64,000 nucleotides of DNA from Fragilariopsis cylindrus CCMP1102 (lineage: Eukaryota; Bacillariophyta; Bacillariophyceae; Bacillariales; Bacillariaceae), in contig FMBT01000291.1 of assembly GCA_900095095.1 (NCBI GenBank), forward strand, positions 1-64,000, written 5' to 3'. This document shows positions 34,423-44,743 of the stretch, in pieces. The position numbers and the translations under genes were made by a program. How positions within the stretch are numbered: position 1 is the first letter of the stretch; each line of letters opens with the position of its first letter. The notes below the pieces were generated by a model, which saw nothing but the letters and a program-made list of their open reading frames with translations, was not told the DNA's origin and made no database searches.

Positions 34423-36420
34423 CTACCGTCTACGAAAGATACATAGAGTTTCAACATGGTTACTTCCAGGGAAAAGTATATATCCGGTTGCACTCTCTAA
34501 TTTCCATCCTCCTCCACTTGATAAAAGCTTTTCGCAGTCCCGAGCTAATGCATCAAATCCACAACTGACATATATTAAAGTTTGTACGTCATTTACCCAA
34601 TTTACCAAATGATCTGGCACGGTAAGCATATCTGAAGATTCCACACACGGTTGTTTCGGATTAAATGGTTTGCAGAGTTCATCTAAAACATAGTCTTCTA
34701 GTCCTTTTCTCGGGGGGTCTACAATTAAAATGTCCGCCCCTAAAGCTTGTCCAGCTTTCAATGCTTCCGCTGCACTAGCAACCATATATGATGCTTTTGG
34801 ACCCGTTCGATCAGCAGCTTCGCCTTCATAATCTCCGCCAGCCTCCATTGTCTTCATCAAATCTCCCAACGTAACCGTTTTTTGTTCTTCTTCTTTACGA
34901 GGGTATTCTGTTATCTTTTGAGGTCTTTTTTTGTTCAGTTTGTGCAGGGTAATTGAATAATTTGTTAGTTTTTATCGTCGGAAAACAACAGAAGCAAGCA
35001 ACAACGACCGAAGCGAGGAGTGGATCTCGAATTACAAAATAGCATTAGTGTAGTAGTGTACTTACAAGGATCGTAACGACGCAGAAAAACATCTAGGATT
35101 GGCTGGATTTTCATCACTGCATCGTATCCACGTCAATGGTTCACTATAACCTTCAACTCGATCTCGGTAATATTCATGATTATTATGATGAAAAATGAGA
35201 GCCGACAAGCCTAGCATACCAACTCCAGCATATAACTCACAAACCTTGCTACCTGGTGCAACCGCTCGTGCTACGTCATTGGCAATAATGTCAAATCCAT
35301 CAATATTACCCTGTCTAAATGCAAGAGGGGAAAAGTACAACCAACCCAGATCACCAACGGGTATAGGCTCTCGGACGAATTCAGGGCCCGACAATCGATG
35401 CCAATTACGAGGACTTCTAGTAAATATGTTATTTCCAGTACCGTCGTTACAATGACACCACATACTGTGCCATAAATCCGGTTCAATTTTACTTAGTTCC
35501 TTTGTGAGACGTGACAAATATGGATGCGTCTCTTTAAGTTCGGATTCGTTCCACACTACAGTCAGGCAGATTTTACCGGTCGTTCGTTCTACTTGTAGTT
35601 GTACGTAACGTAACCCACCAGTCCATTCGTCACTGTACGCATGTGTTCCCGTCTTGGCTGTTGCCTTTTCTAATGCTAGAATTGCTCTATTGATGGAAGG
35701 GTGATGAACTTTACAGTTGGGGATACTGATTACATTATGAGTCCCACGTTGGTATAGTCCAAAAATACATCCCTCCTTTGTCCATTGACCGCCCGATTTA
35801 GATGCAGCTACGAGTTTGGCTTGAGTTCTCCATTCACTTGTTTCAGTTGGTACCACCACCTCATAGAATCCATCTTCTTCAGCTTCTACTACCCAATCTT
35901 CTCCAGACCGTTCTACGTCAAGACGATTTTTACGAATTGATGTACTAGAGAAGAAACGTGCAGCAGATCGAACGATGTCAGTTTCGCCTACATTAGTATT
36001 GGTGACGCATCCAGGACATGAGTCAAAGTGTTCGCATACGATATTTTTTCTCTTTTCGTTTACTTCATCGTTCCGTTCGTCTTCATATATAGTAAGGACA
36101 GGTCTAGGCTGTCCAGCAGATGCATTCGTATTTGTTTTTTGTCGACGACGATCCCCTCCTCCTGCTTTGTTGCTGCTTTTGTTCTTTCCGGAATTATTTT
36201 TCTTTCCCTTAAACGTAGAACCCCCTTTTGTTTTTCGCCGATGTACAGCCGATAGAAATGTTACCGCAGATGACGAAGATTTCGTTCTGACACATTGACT
36301 ATGACCCTCATCGTGTTGTCTTGTCAGCAGTAAATGAGAAGGACGAGATACAAAACTCTCACACACTGTTGCAAGGCATAAAATAGCGATAACGAAACTG
36401 ACGGTCTGGTACATCGTCAT
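34423..36420 (-). CDS. Plastid-type RNA m5U methyltransferase (TrmA/RlmD-like)
   Basis: Two exons, 36420-35066 and 34924-34423, with a 141-base GT-AG intron at 34925-35065. The N-terminus is a signal peptide ending in ESF|VSR (residues 3-25), the plastid-precursor style, followed by a basic low-complexity linker. The enzyme starts with a cysteine cluster, CEHFDSCPGC (residues about 128-137). It continues with YEVVVPTETSEWRTQAKL, GTHNVISIPNCKVHHPSIN and the AdoMet motif KVCELYAGVGMLGL. Exon 2 carries ILIVDPPRKGLEDYVLDEL and LIYVSCGFDALARDCEKL, whose Cys is the catalytic nucleophile of RNA m5U methyltransferases. The layout matches the plant chloroplast-type members of this family. It probably methylates tRNA or rRNA uridine in the plastid; the exact target is not known. 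Confidence 0.8.
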
Positions 36421-36814
36421 TTGAATTAATTCTGGTTTATTGTGCCGAATTGAGTTGTTGTAGCAGAGCTTATATGACTGTTTCTATTGTTATTGTTAAT
36501 CTTGGCGATGATGTTGATGATTTATGAATAGATGTGTTGCTCATCTGTTCGATCGTTGATTTCAATCAGGATTTATGATTGTTGGAATGATGGAATGATG
36601 GATGATTGATGGCATGAAAAATTTAAAAATAATGATTGGGCGGTGAGCGAAGCGACGACACAATTCGGGGGCATATATATTTTTATCCCCTTTATGCTCA
36701 TTCAATAAGTCCCCTCGAAAATAAATTTTAACACAGCCAATTGACAATATACTTGAAGTACTACAGTAGAAACATTTTTAACAAGTCTTTTACATCTACT
36801 ACAGTAACCAAGAG
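36421..36814. other. Divergent intergenic region
   Basis: This is the upstream DNA shared by the methyltransferase and DUF3128 genes. Nothing specific was seen. Confidence 0.5.
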
Positions 36815-37240
36815 TTGAATAGTAGTATGTCACAAACAAACTCTACACCATCTGCGTCGGAGTCTTCGGCACCAATGATGCCTAATGCGGACGAGGTCCT
36901 GTCCGAAACGACAGAAATGAGTAATATGTTTTCCTCATTGTCGTCGTCGTTGTCATCGTCGTCGTCTACTTCCGCTGAAGTAAAAGTGGGAATGTATTAT
37001 GATGAATGGGCTAGATGCGTCGGATCATCCTATCAGATAGATCATCTATATCGGCTTGGACGATTTGATAGTTGTAAAAAACAATGGGGTGATGTAAAAA
37101 CAGCCATTAAAATAAAGTTTACCCGAGATCCAAAGAAAGCTCAAGAATTGTTAGATTCAACTTATTTCAAGAAACGAACAACAATATCACCAACTGCTGG
37201 AGCAATTTGGGAATTGAAAGAACGACCCGGATGGGATTGA
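36815..37240 (+). CDS. DUF3128 (PANTS-like) small protein
   Basis: A 141-residue protein. The N-terminal 55 residues are Ser-rich low complexity. The C-terminal 85 residues form a DUF3128 domain: YYDEWARCVGSSYQIDHLYR, then LGRFDSCKKQWGDVKTAIKI, and a terminal IWELKERPGWD. The two cysteines (ARC and DSC) with the H-x2-YR-x-G spacing are typical of the family, which includes human C22orf39/PANTS and fungal homologues and is distantly CHCH-like. Family function is poorly known. The start ATG (AGTATGTCA) is the first in frame. Single exon, intact. Confidence 0.7.
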   Translation: MNSSMSQTNSTPSASESSAPMMPNADEVLSETTEMSNMFSSLSSSLSSSSSTSAEVKVGMYYDEWARCVGSSYQIDHLYRLGRFDSCKKQWGDVKTAIKIKFTRDPKKAQELLDSTYFKKRTTISPTAGAIWELKERPGWD

Positions 37241-37863
37241 GAAGAAAAGGAAAGATTACCTTCATATCTTTCGGACTAAAGGAAAAGGTACATGGGCATG
37301 ACAACGAAGTCTTCTTCTTTCTATCTGGAATTCAATCTACCGGTATGCATGCGTCCAAGCAAATGTATACGAATTAGCTTTCTTCATTTTTTCGAAGGCA
37401 GAATAGCAAAAGGTGCTGGTAACGTTTTATCTTATATTCTACTTATTTCGGATTCAAAGGCTTACTTGCCTACTATAAATGGGAAAAGATGCTGAACGGA
37501 TCATCAGACAATCCTATTTGAAAAGGAGACAAGTAAAATATACGAAAATTAAAGAATGAAAGATAGCATTCGATGTTTAATATACGGCAATATTAATTCA
37601 TGCTTCAGTTCCTTTTCCTTACGATAATAATTTGCTTTTGAATACTATATTAAATTCATGCATTTAAAGTAAAATAAAGATATGTTATATAAAGTGCAAA
37701 AAATAGTATCAAAGTAGATTGAGCGTTTGAAAATCCCCAGTTGCAAATATTTCTTCGGTTACATATTTTTGTTTCGCGTCATATTATTGTATTCGAGCGG
37801 TACACTTCTTTGCCCTCTATCAGTAGTTCATTGATTGTACCGCTACTACTTCCACTACCACTA
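37241..37863. other. Intergenic, convergent gene ends
   Basis: AT-rich spacer. A 67-codon frame at 37292-37495 lacks protein character. Nothing else was recognised. Confidence 0.5.
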
Positions 37864-39747
37864 CTAATATCGATAGTGTTGTCCATCTACTGCACCTTTA
37901 GTCTTTCCAATTAATACAAATGTTATTCCAGCTGTAATAGCAGAACACAAACCAATAGTAACGAAGACAAGAGCCGATCCTACTTTGGGCGGAAAAGCAC
38001 CTGACGAAATTCCAGATGACATTAACAATCCAGCAAAAATTGGACCTAATCCTTTTGCAATACTTCCCCCCAGCATTGAAAGACCGTTCATAGTTCCTCT
38101 GTGTGAGGGGATCACAGTGCGATTGGTCGCAATAGTTATACTTGAAAAGAATACAAGACCAAATATTCGAATGAAGCTCAGTAGAAGACTGAGATAAATA
38201 AATGAACCCCATGTTAAAGAGTTGGATGTCGGTTTCCCCCCCTCACCTTCATCATTCCAAAGTAACGAGAGGGGAACAAAAGCTACCAACGGTGCACTTA
38301 ATAGAGCTCCAAGTTGAATCGATCGACGTAGACCGTACGTGTCTACGATCCATGTATATACATGATACTGAGTGAGAGCGAAGATTATCCCTGTTGCAGA
38401 AAGAAGCTTACCGATCGAACCTTCGGATAGTCCTAAGCCTCCACCTTTTGAAATACAATACAGTGGAAATGCTTCGTCAATTGCAATAGCTACAAAAGAA
38501 AATATCCAGAACACGATCAGATGATTCCTTGTATCAATTTTAGACCAAAGGAAAGCCATAGTTGCCTTTCGTGGTGGTGATTGACAAGAAGTATTGGGGT
38601 CGTCGTCGTCGTTGCATATCTCATTGTTGGAAGATGGTAATTGTATTGAGGAAGTCGATAGTAGCGATATAGATTCGTAGTGAGTCATGTGGTCGTGTAT
38701 AGAAACATTCTCTTCTTCATCTTCTGCGACCATCTGTGATCCGTTCTGTGACAATTGCCGATAGTTTATTACATCATTGGTATTTGCAGGTTGGATCGAG
38801 GAAGAAGAGGAAAAACTCCGCAGCCAATACCAGAAGTCCATTGGTATCATATTTGCACTCCGTACATCCGTTTCTGGTAGAGTTTCTGGTACCCACAATA
38901 CTACAGCAATGAAATCGATTATGCATAGTAACACCGAAATGAGGTTAGGCAAGAGAAAGGGATAGGATTCAAGAACTTTGTATATTGTTTGATCTTTTGA
39001 TACCCAAAGATTAAAAGTAGGAAATTGTTTTATTGGATCTGATAAAAATCCTGCAATAGCAGGAGATAAAAGGAAACCCCATGCCCACATACCCATTGAC
39101 ATTGACATCCCTCTCGTTTCTAACTGTACATTCCCTCGAGCAGTTTCCGACACAACAGCTTTACTAATCCCCACTAAACCGTTGCCAGCTCCTAGGAGAA
39201 AACGCCAAAAAAATGCGACACCGAATGATGATGAAAGTCCAAAAAAGAGAGAGAAAATAGCCGATAAAACTAAGGAAGTGTAGAATACAATTTTTCGTCC
39301 ATATATATCAGCGATTCGACCCCAAGAATAACTTGTTATTGCTCTTCCAATCATAAATGCTGCTGCTAATAATCCAGCATACGAACCAGCATTCTCTTCA
39401 TTTGTTCCTGGAACAAGCTTGATAACCATAAATCCACTATATGGAAATACAGAAACAAGTAACCAAGAATGTGTAAAAGTGCATAGACACATAGCTATTG
39501 TCGATGAATAATGTATTCTTGCTAACTCAGTCTCGTCGTCGTCGTCGTCGTCGTCGTCATCATCATCCCTTATGTCCAATTCGGATTGTTGTATTCCCAT
39601 AACGCCATTCTGATTATTTGGAGAATGGTTGTTGCTGTTACTAGATAGCTTTATTGTATTGTTCATTGTCGTGTTTATTAATGTTTCATGTTCGTTATGC
39701 TGTTCCAAGTCTTCTGTTGTGTCGTAACAAGTCAATGGGAGGCGCAA
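37864..39747 (-). CDS. Major facilitator superfamily transporter
   Basis: A 627-residue MFS membrane transporter. After an acidic N-terminus (an Asp run from a GAC/GAT repeat at about 39532-39567) come twelve predicted membrane helices in two sets of six, split by a long Ser/Asn-rich cytosolic loop at about residues 315-400. MFS motif A is visible between helices 2 and 3 as SWGRIADIYGRKIVFY. The second half has AFPLYCISKGGGLGLSEGSIG and VIPSHRGTMNGLSMLGGSIAKGLGP-type helix-11 sequence, which resembles plant ZIFL and fungal/protist drug:H+ antiporter-like members. The substrate cannot be told. Single exon, no breaks. The gene is divergent from the next one with 343 bases between starts. Confidence 0.8.
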   Translation of the reverse strand: MRLPLTCYDTTEDLEQHNEHETLINTTMNNTIKLSSNSNNHSPNNQNGVMGIQQSELDIRDDDDDDDDDDDETELARIHYSSTIAMCLCTFTHSWLLVSVFPYSGFMVIKLVPGTNEENAGSYAGLLAAAFMIGRAITSYSWGRIADIYGRKIVFYTSLVLSAIFSLFFGLSSSFGVAFFWRFLLGAGNGLVGISKAVVSETARGNVQLETRGMSMSMGMWAWGFLLSPAIAGFLSDPIKQFPTFNLWVSKDQTIYKVLESYPFLLPNLISVLLCIIDFIAVVLWVPETLPETDVRSANMIPMDFWYWLRSFSSSSSIQPANTNDVINYRQLSQNGSQMVAEDEEENVSIHDHMTHYESISLLSTSSIQLPSSNNEICNDDDDPNTSCQSPPRKATMAFLWSKIDTRNHLIVFWIFSFVAIAIDEAFPLYCISKGGGLGLSEGSIGKLLSATGIIFALTQYHVYTWIVDTYGLRRSIQLGALLSAPLVAFVPLSLLWNDEGEGGKPTSNSLTWGSFIYLSLLLSFIRIFGLVFFSSITIATNRTVIPSHRGTMNGLSMLGGSIAKGLGPIFAGLLMSSGISSGAFPPKVGSALVFVTIGLCSAITAGITFVLIGKTKGAVDGQHYRY

Positions 39748-40090
39748 GCAACAAGAAACAAGAGTTCGAAAGTAAAGATAATTCTAATGAAAACGCAATA
39801 AACTTTGGACGTGTGTGTGTACTCCGCTGTTCTCATCTAGAACTCCTAATTAAATAATCTGACGTGGAAAATTTAATTAACATCTCAAAAGGATTAATTG
39901 TATTTATTTAACAGTTTTGTGTATAAAAAAATAAGAATTGTGAATGAATCTTGTCAACCGCCCGTTCAAAAATCTCTTTCTGAGTTCAGAGTGAAGACCA
40001 GCTAGCTAACTTAAAATACAGTGGACTAGAGACTCTAGAAAAACGTTACCATAACAGGTACAAAAATTGAATCAATAGAAGCAAATAAAA
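39748..40090. other. Divergent intergenic region
   Basis: Short shared upstream region, AT-rich. Nothing specific was seen. Confidence 0.5.
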
Positions 40091-41155
40091 ATGAGATCGT
40101 CATCACGCTTACGTTTAGCTCTCTCTACTAGTAGCAAATCATTATACAGGATATTGCATTTATCCAAGTACAATTCCGTCGTTGGTGTTCATTCCCCTTA
40201 TCCAACAAGAAACTATGCAACTAGCAGCTGTCTTTCGACGAAGACGACTACTTATTATGATTCTCAATCTGGATTACACCTTCCGATTCACAATCAACAA
40301 GAGATTCGATTATTTCTTGATGTTAATACTTCATCAGATACAAGTATTGCCTTTGAAATACCACATCAACTAAATAAGCATAGAGATGAAGCCGATGAAA
40401 TGTCAGATAAATTAAACCAACTTACTGGGATGGGTATCCATGGAGTTATACTTCCACCATTCAAATATCCACGAGATTATCGGAACTTCCAAACACTTGT
40501 TTCTATCGCTCCACCAAACTTTTACTTTATATGCTCTACTGATGATGATGATGGTGCAGTACTAAAAGCTCAAGACTACTCATCCTCTACAAATTTGAGT
40601 AAGGTTTTTCAATACAACAACAACAACAACAACAGCAGCGAGAAGGATAATGAGAATAGATCTCATGATTCCTTCCGAAACTCTATTGAAAATGGTCTTC
40701 ATACGACTTTATCGATTACAAAAGAGATTTACGTAGGTGATAAGAGGGGGGATAATGTAGTAGAACCTATCACATTAGCGAATAATATTGCCTCAATGAT
40801 TGATGCTGTCGGTGGATGTAACTTTATATGGTTATCGTCAAAAACATCACTAAAGGGTGGTGATGGTAATGATGACGAGTGTAATAAGGAGGAGACTACT
40901 AGATGTCGGAAACAACAACTCCATCGTCACCAACTAGTGGCAGATACTATGATACAAATATGTGAAGAATTAATTTATCTTGATGTTGCTGGAGCGACCA
41001 TTAAAAGCCGATTATTAGTCGATTCTTTGAGTGAGGATATTGTAGAAGATACCATGTTTGCTGGTGTTAACAGCTATGTTATTGACAATGAGGAACAAGT
41101 GGAGATGGTAGAAAATGTAGCACAGGAACAGGGCAAATCTATACTTCGATCATAA
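40091..41155 (+). CDS. Mitochondrial-type hypothetical protein
   Basis: A 354-residue single-exon protein of unknown family. The N-terminus is rich in Arg, Ser and Leu without acids and ends in RNYATSS near residue 45, a good mitochondrial presequence. The mature part looks globular and alternates strands and helices: EIRLFLDVNTSSDTSIAFEI, LTGMGIHGVILPPFKYP, NFYFICSTDD, ICEELIYLDVAGATIKSRLL and MFAGVNSYVIDNEEQVEMV. This beta-alpha rhythm would suit a TIM-barrel, but that is only an impression. An Asn run lies at about residues 177-182. The gene is convergent with the next (135 bases between stops). Confidence 0.6.
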   Translation: MRSSSRLRLALSTSSKSLYRILHLSKYNSVVGVHSPYPTRNYATSSCLSTKTTTYYDSQSGLHLPIHNQQEIRLFLDVNTSSDTSIAFEIPHQLNKHRDEADEMSDKLNQLTGMGIHGVILPPFKYPRDYRNFQTLVSIAPPNFYFICSTDDDDGAVLKAQDYSSSTNLSKVFQYNNNNNNSSEKDNENRSHDSFRNSIENGLHTTLSITKEIYVGDKRGDNVVEPITLANNIASMIDAVGGCNFIWLSSKTSLKGGDGNDDECNKEETTRCRKQQLHRHQLVADTMIQICEELIYLDVAGATIKSRLLVDSLSEDIVEDTMFAGVNSYVIDNEEQVEMVENVAQEQGKSILRS

Positions 41156-41290
41156 TCTAGCATAATTTTGTCCAGTAAAGAATAATTTTTATATTACCAA
41201 AATACTATTCAATAAAAGTATGGTTGTAGAAAAGTTGTTCTTTTTTTTGTATCTTTTATGATTACATTATTAGCGAAGTTTGTATCTCTT

Positions 41291-41953
41291 TTATACTATT
41301 CCCAATGCAGCTGAAAAGTTCGGCCATGTCAATCCTGCTTCACCTTCTGATAATTTTGTCAGGGAAAGGTGCATCTTGTGACGTGTAAGTTTTTCTTTCC
41401 CTTCTGCTAATATATCAAATAGATATTCTGCACCGGTTGGATCTTCTAATGTACCTGCTGACTTCGATACGAATGGTCCACCCAATGGCGTTGCAAAGTC
41501 TAATTCTAATATAGATTCCACAAATTCATCCTTCGTCACAAAAAGTTTACCATCAAAGATCGAGCTTCTCCATTTTGCAGTATGTTCTTTTCCTTGATTT
41601 GCAAAGACTCTTTCTTCATACACTGGAATCCATTTTGGTCGACTGGCACTTTGATCTGCCATCCGATATCCACCACCCGGTAGTCTAAATTCACAATCCT
41701 TACAGGCAGAATAACAACACATCCCACCACTTTCATCCAGCATAATATATTTTTCTGCCAAACGACCAAAAAGTTTCACACCATCCTTTGGATCGATAGT
41801 TAGAGCGTCAGTAGTAACTTCTTCGGTTGTAGAGTATAGCACTGATGTGCGATGGTGAAGATGCTGATGATGATTCGATACGAATCCCTCTATTGCATGG
41901 CCGCCGTACAGAATTCCCCCGACCAATAAGATTGCTTTATTAACTATTCTCAT
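41291..41953 (-). CDS. Plastid-type protein with CC-x-S-A-C-x2-C motif
   Basis: A 220-residue protein. The N-terminus is a signal peptide (KAILLVGGILYGGHAIEGF) with GF|VSN, in the style of diatom plastid precursors. The mature part has a compact cysteine cluster, GGMCCYSACKDCEFRLPGGG (residues about 76-95), followed by RPKWIPVYEERVFANQG and a helical C-terminus. The CC-x-S-x-C-x2-C pattern recalls the oxidoreductase-like domain (PF09791), which could bind metal or be redox active. The rest does not match a family I know. Single exon, intact. It is likely a conserved algal plastid protein of unknown role. Confidence 0.6.
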   Translation of the reverse strand: MRIVNKAILLVGGILYGGHAIEGFVSNHHQHLHHRTSVLYSTTEEVTTDALTIDPKDGVKLFGRLAEKYIMLDESGGMCCYSACKDCEFRLPGGGYRMADQSASRPKWIPVYEERVFANQGKEHTAKWRSSIFDGKLFVTKDEFVESILELDFATPLGGPFVSKSAGTLEDPTGAEYLFDILAEGKEKLTRHKMHLSLTKLSEGEAGLTWPNFSAALGIV

Positions 41954-42548
41954 GATGCCGATAGGAATAGTGGTTGTTAATCAGCGAGTTTACACCGAAT
42001 TATTTGATTCTAATTCAATCGGCCAGGGTCTAAGAAGAATTGATGTCTGATAGCCTATGATGCTATTACAATACGATACGAGTGTTACTCAATAGCAGCT
42101 CTGTTGCTTCAGTCGAATGAGTAAGTATGATCGTCATATACGGTATACATTTCCTTCTCCTCTTTTCTCTTTTTCCATCGATTTTTCTCTCGAATGTGAA
42201 TTTTGATAGGTTTTTTGGCCGTTCGAACATGAAACACGTCATCTGATTATCCTCTCACAATTCAAGAATATACCCCTCTTTAATTCATATCCCCCCGCCC
42301 GGACGCCCCCGTTTCCACTTTTCTGCAAGATGTATCGAGTCACGAGAAATGAAGATCGCCTGAATGAATCAATCAAATAAGGCGAGCGATGATGATCTTC
42401 GAATTTGAGAATAGCATGACTAAACAACACAGACAAACCCAAACAAACAACATTCCGACATTCCGACATTATTGCATATATCATCGTTAACGAGGTACAG
42501 TACTTATAATTCATTTAATTTAAACACAAGGTATAATTAATAGACACA
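41954..42548. other. Divergent intergenic region
   Basis: This is the upstream DNA of the plastid-type protein and HslV genes. It includes a C-rich stretch near 42290-42310. Nothing else was recognised. Confidence 0.5.
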
Positions 42549-43622
42549 ATGAACTCTGCTTTTATTCGAGGATCGACTAAAGTTTTCGCCGGCGCATCGA
42601 AATTGCGGGTCAATAATAATCAGACGGCGACGATTTTTGCCAACTCTCCTGCTATTAGTACTGCTACAAGTAGTACTAGTACTACCAGTGTTCCGTCGTC
42701 GTTTGGATCAGAAGGAGGACGACGTTCCTTTCATTCTTCCAATCAATGTAATAGATCTGACAATACATACCACGGCACTACCATTTTATGTGTACGAAAG
42801 AATGGTAAAGTATGTATGATGGGTGATGGTATGGTCAGTATGGGTAATATGATTGTGAAACCGAATGCTGTGAAAATCCAACGGTTGTTTCCTAAGGGTG
42901 GATTGAATAAAGCATCGAATGGTCTCGACCAGAAAGAAAATGATCAAAAGGCAGTCATTGTTGGATTTGCCGGTGCCACGGCGGATGCCTTTACACTTCT
43001 CGAACGATTAGAGGGGAAACTGGATGAATATCCTGGTCAATTAAGTCGATCCTGTGTGGAATTGGCAAAGGGATGGAGGACTGATAAATATTTACGTCGA
43101 TTAGAAGCATCATTGATTGTGGCAGATGAAAACAAATCGTTAGAAATCACAGGTAATGGTGATGTATTAGAAATGACGGATGGAATAATTGGTATTGGAA
43201 GTGGCAGTCCATTCGCACTTGGTAAGTTTTTTTTTTAAATGAGATGACAAATGAAGAAGAAGATATGGAAAGAAGCGATTATTAAATAGCATTTGTAGCG
43301 ACAAAAGAAAGAAAAAATCTGCCGTTGTTCATATAAATGTTGTTAATACGGTTGAAATATCATCTAATATTGAATATTGTGTTGCTATATTGCTAACGTT
43401 TTGTTTCTACTTTCTCAAATCCAACTTTTTTTTCAAAATGAATGAACTTTGACAAACAATAATATAGCTGCTGCCAGGGCATTGATGAGTGTAGAGGACA
43501 TGAGTGCCGAAGAAGTCGCCACAAGAGCAATGAATGTTGCATCCGATATGTGTGTATATACCAATAAAGAATTTCTTTCGTATACTGTGGATGATATGAG
43601 TGGCATAAATGAGGAACCATAA
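42549..43622 (+). CDS. hslV: HslV-type threonine protease, mitochondrial
   Basis: Two exons, 42549-43221 and 43468-43622, with a 246-base GT-AG intron (phase 1). Residues 1-75 form a basic Ser/Thr-rich presequence with RRSFHSS, typical of mitochondrial import. Processing would expose the catalytic Thr of [14 protein letters not shown]. The proteasome-beta-like HslV core continues with [75 protein letters not shown] and exon 2 [17 protein letters not shown] and [11 protein letters not shown]. HslV is the peptidase of the bacterial-type HslUV (ClpQY) machine, kept in the mitochondria of several protists and absent from animals and fungi. Its ATPase partner HslU is not in this window. The C-terminus has about ten residues beyond the usual end. 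Confidence 0.9.
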
Positions 43623-44743
43623 TAATAATGTGAAGATGATTCACTTTCAAAGCATTATTATATTTGAATAATAATAATAGTAATAAGAATAATAATAGTA
43701 ATAATAATAAGATCTTCGTAGTTTTGAGCTATGAACGTATTAATGTATTGTCTGAAGTAATTCATTTATTTCTAATCTAGTAGAAAAAAATCTTCATGCC
43801 ATATACACTACTACCACAACAAACTTAAGAATAGTGTTTGTATCCACAAAATTTTGAATACTTGCTAGTATAGTAATGGTTGTGAGATTTTCTATAAAAG
43901 GTGTTACATGCATTTATATTATGAATCCAGTGATGTGATATAATATGAGCCAACAATTGGGATATTACTTGGAAATTGGTGCAAATATTCCAAGCACCTG
44001 TGTAGATTGTAATTTTTCCAGTATAATCCTTATGGCACTTATACACACAGATTAAATCTCAATCCCCGATCAATGTGTGTAAGTTAGGGACAGCTCCAGT
44101 TTTGTGATTGTACAACATCCTGAACATTATTAAATGTTAAGAAAAACTGGTAGAGTATTATTTATATCATTCAAGATCAACAAAAGGGTGTGACTAAAAT
44201 TGTAGAGGAAAGAACGCGAGCATCTTTCTTGATGTTAGATACTGAGGTGCCAGCAAGGTGTTTTCAGCTAACATTTCTGGTGTTAACTGCTTCCATCTTT
44301 CTTCCAAAAAGTTGACCAAACACATGAAACAAAAACTCCTTTGTTAACCGCACAAAGCACAGTACAATCAACGCTTAAAAATGGATAGGCAGAAGGAAAG
44401 AAAAGAAATTGGAATATTGAGATACTAGATCTTTCCAATAAGATGTCTGCCTGGCAGATTCAAGATATGTTACATTGTTGTAGGTGCTATTTGCAAAGTT
44501 AAAATGAATATTATTTATTTGTATGTTAATCCAGTCGTGCACGGTGTTTGATCACTTCATACGCGCCTCGGAACCACTCAAATAAAAAAATTGTGCTAGA
44601 TTTTGATTTTAGAAAAATACGTTGAAATAAATAAATAATGATAGGGACGACAACGAAAAACGGACAACAACAAAATCAGTTCAAAATTAATACCATACGT
44701 AGATTATACTTCTTAAAGTATACAAAAACTTGTCGCTGCAAAA
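43623..44743. other. Intergenic, 1.1 kb
   Basis: AT-rich DNA with an (AAT)n-like stretch at 43664-43712. I looked for exons, tRNAs and repeats and found none that I could support. Confidence 0.5.
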
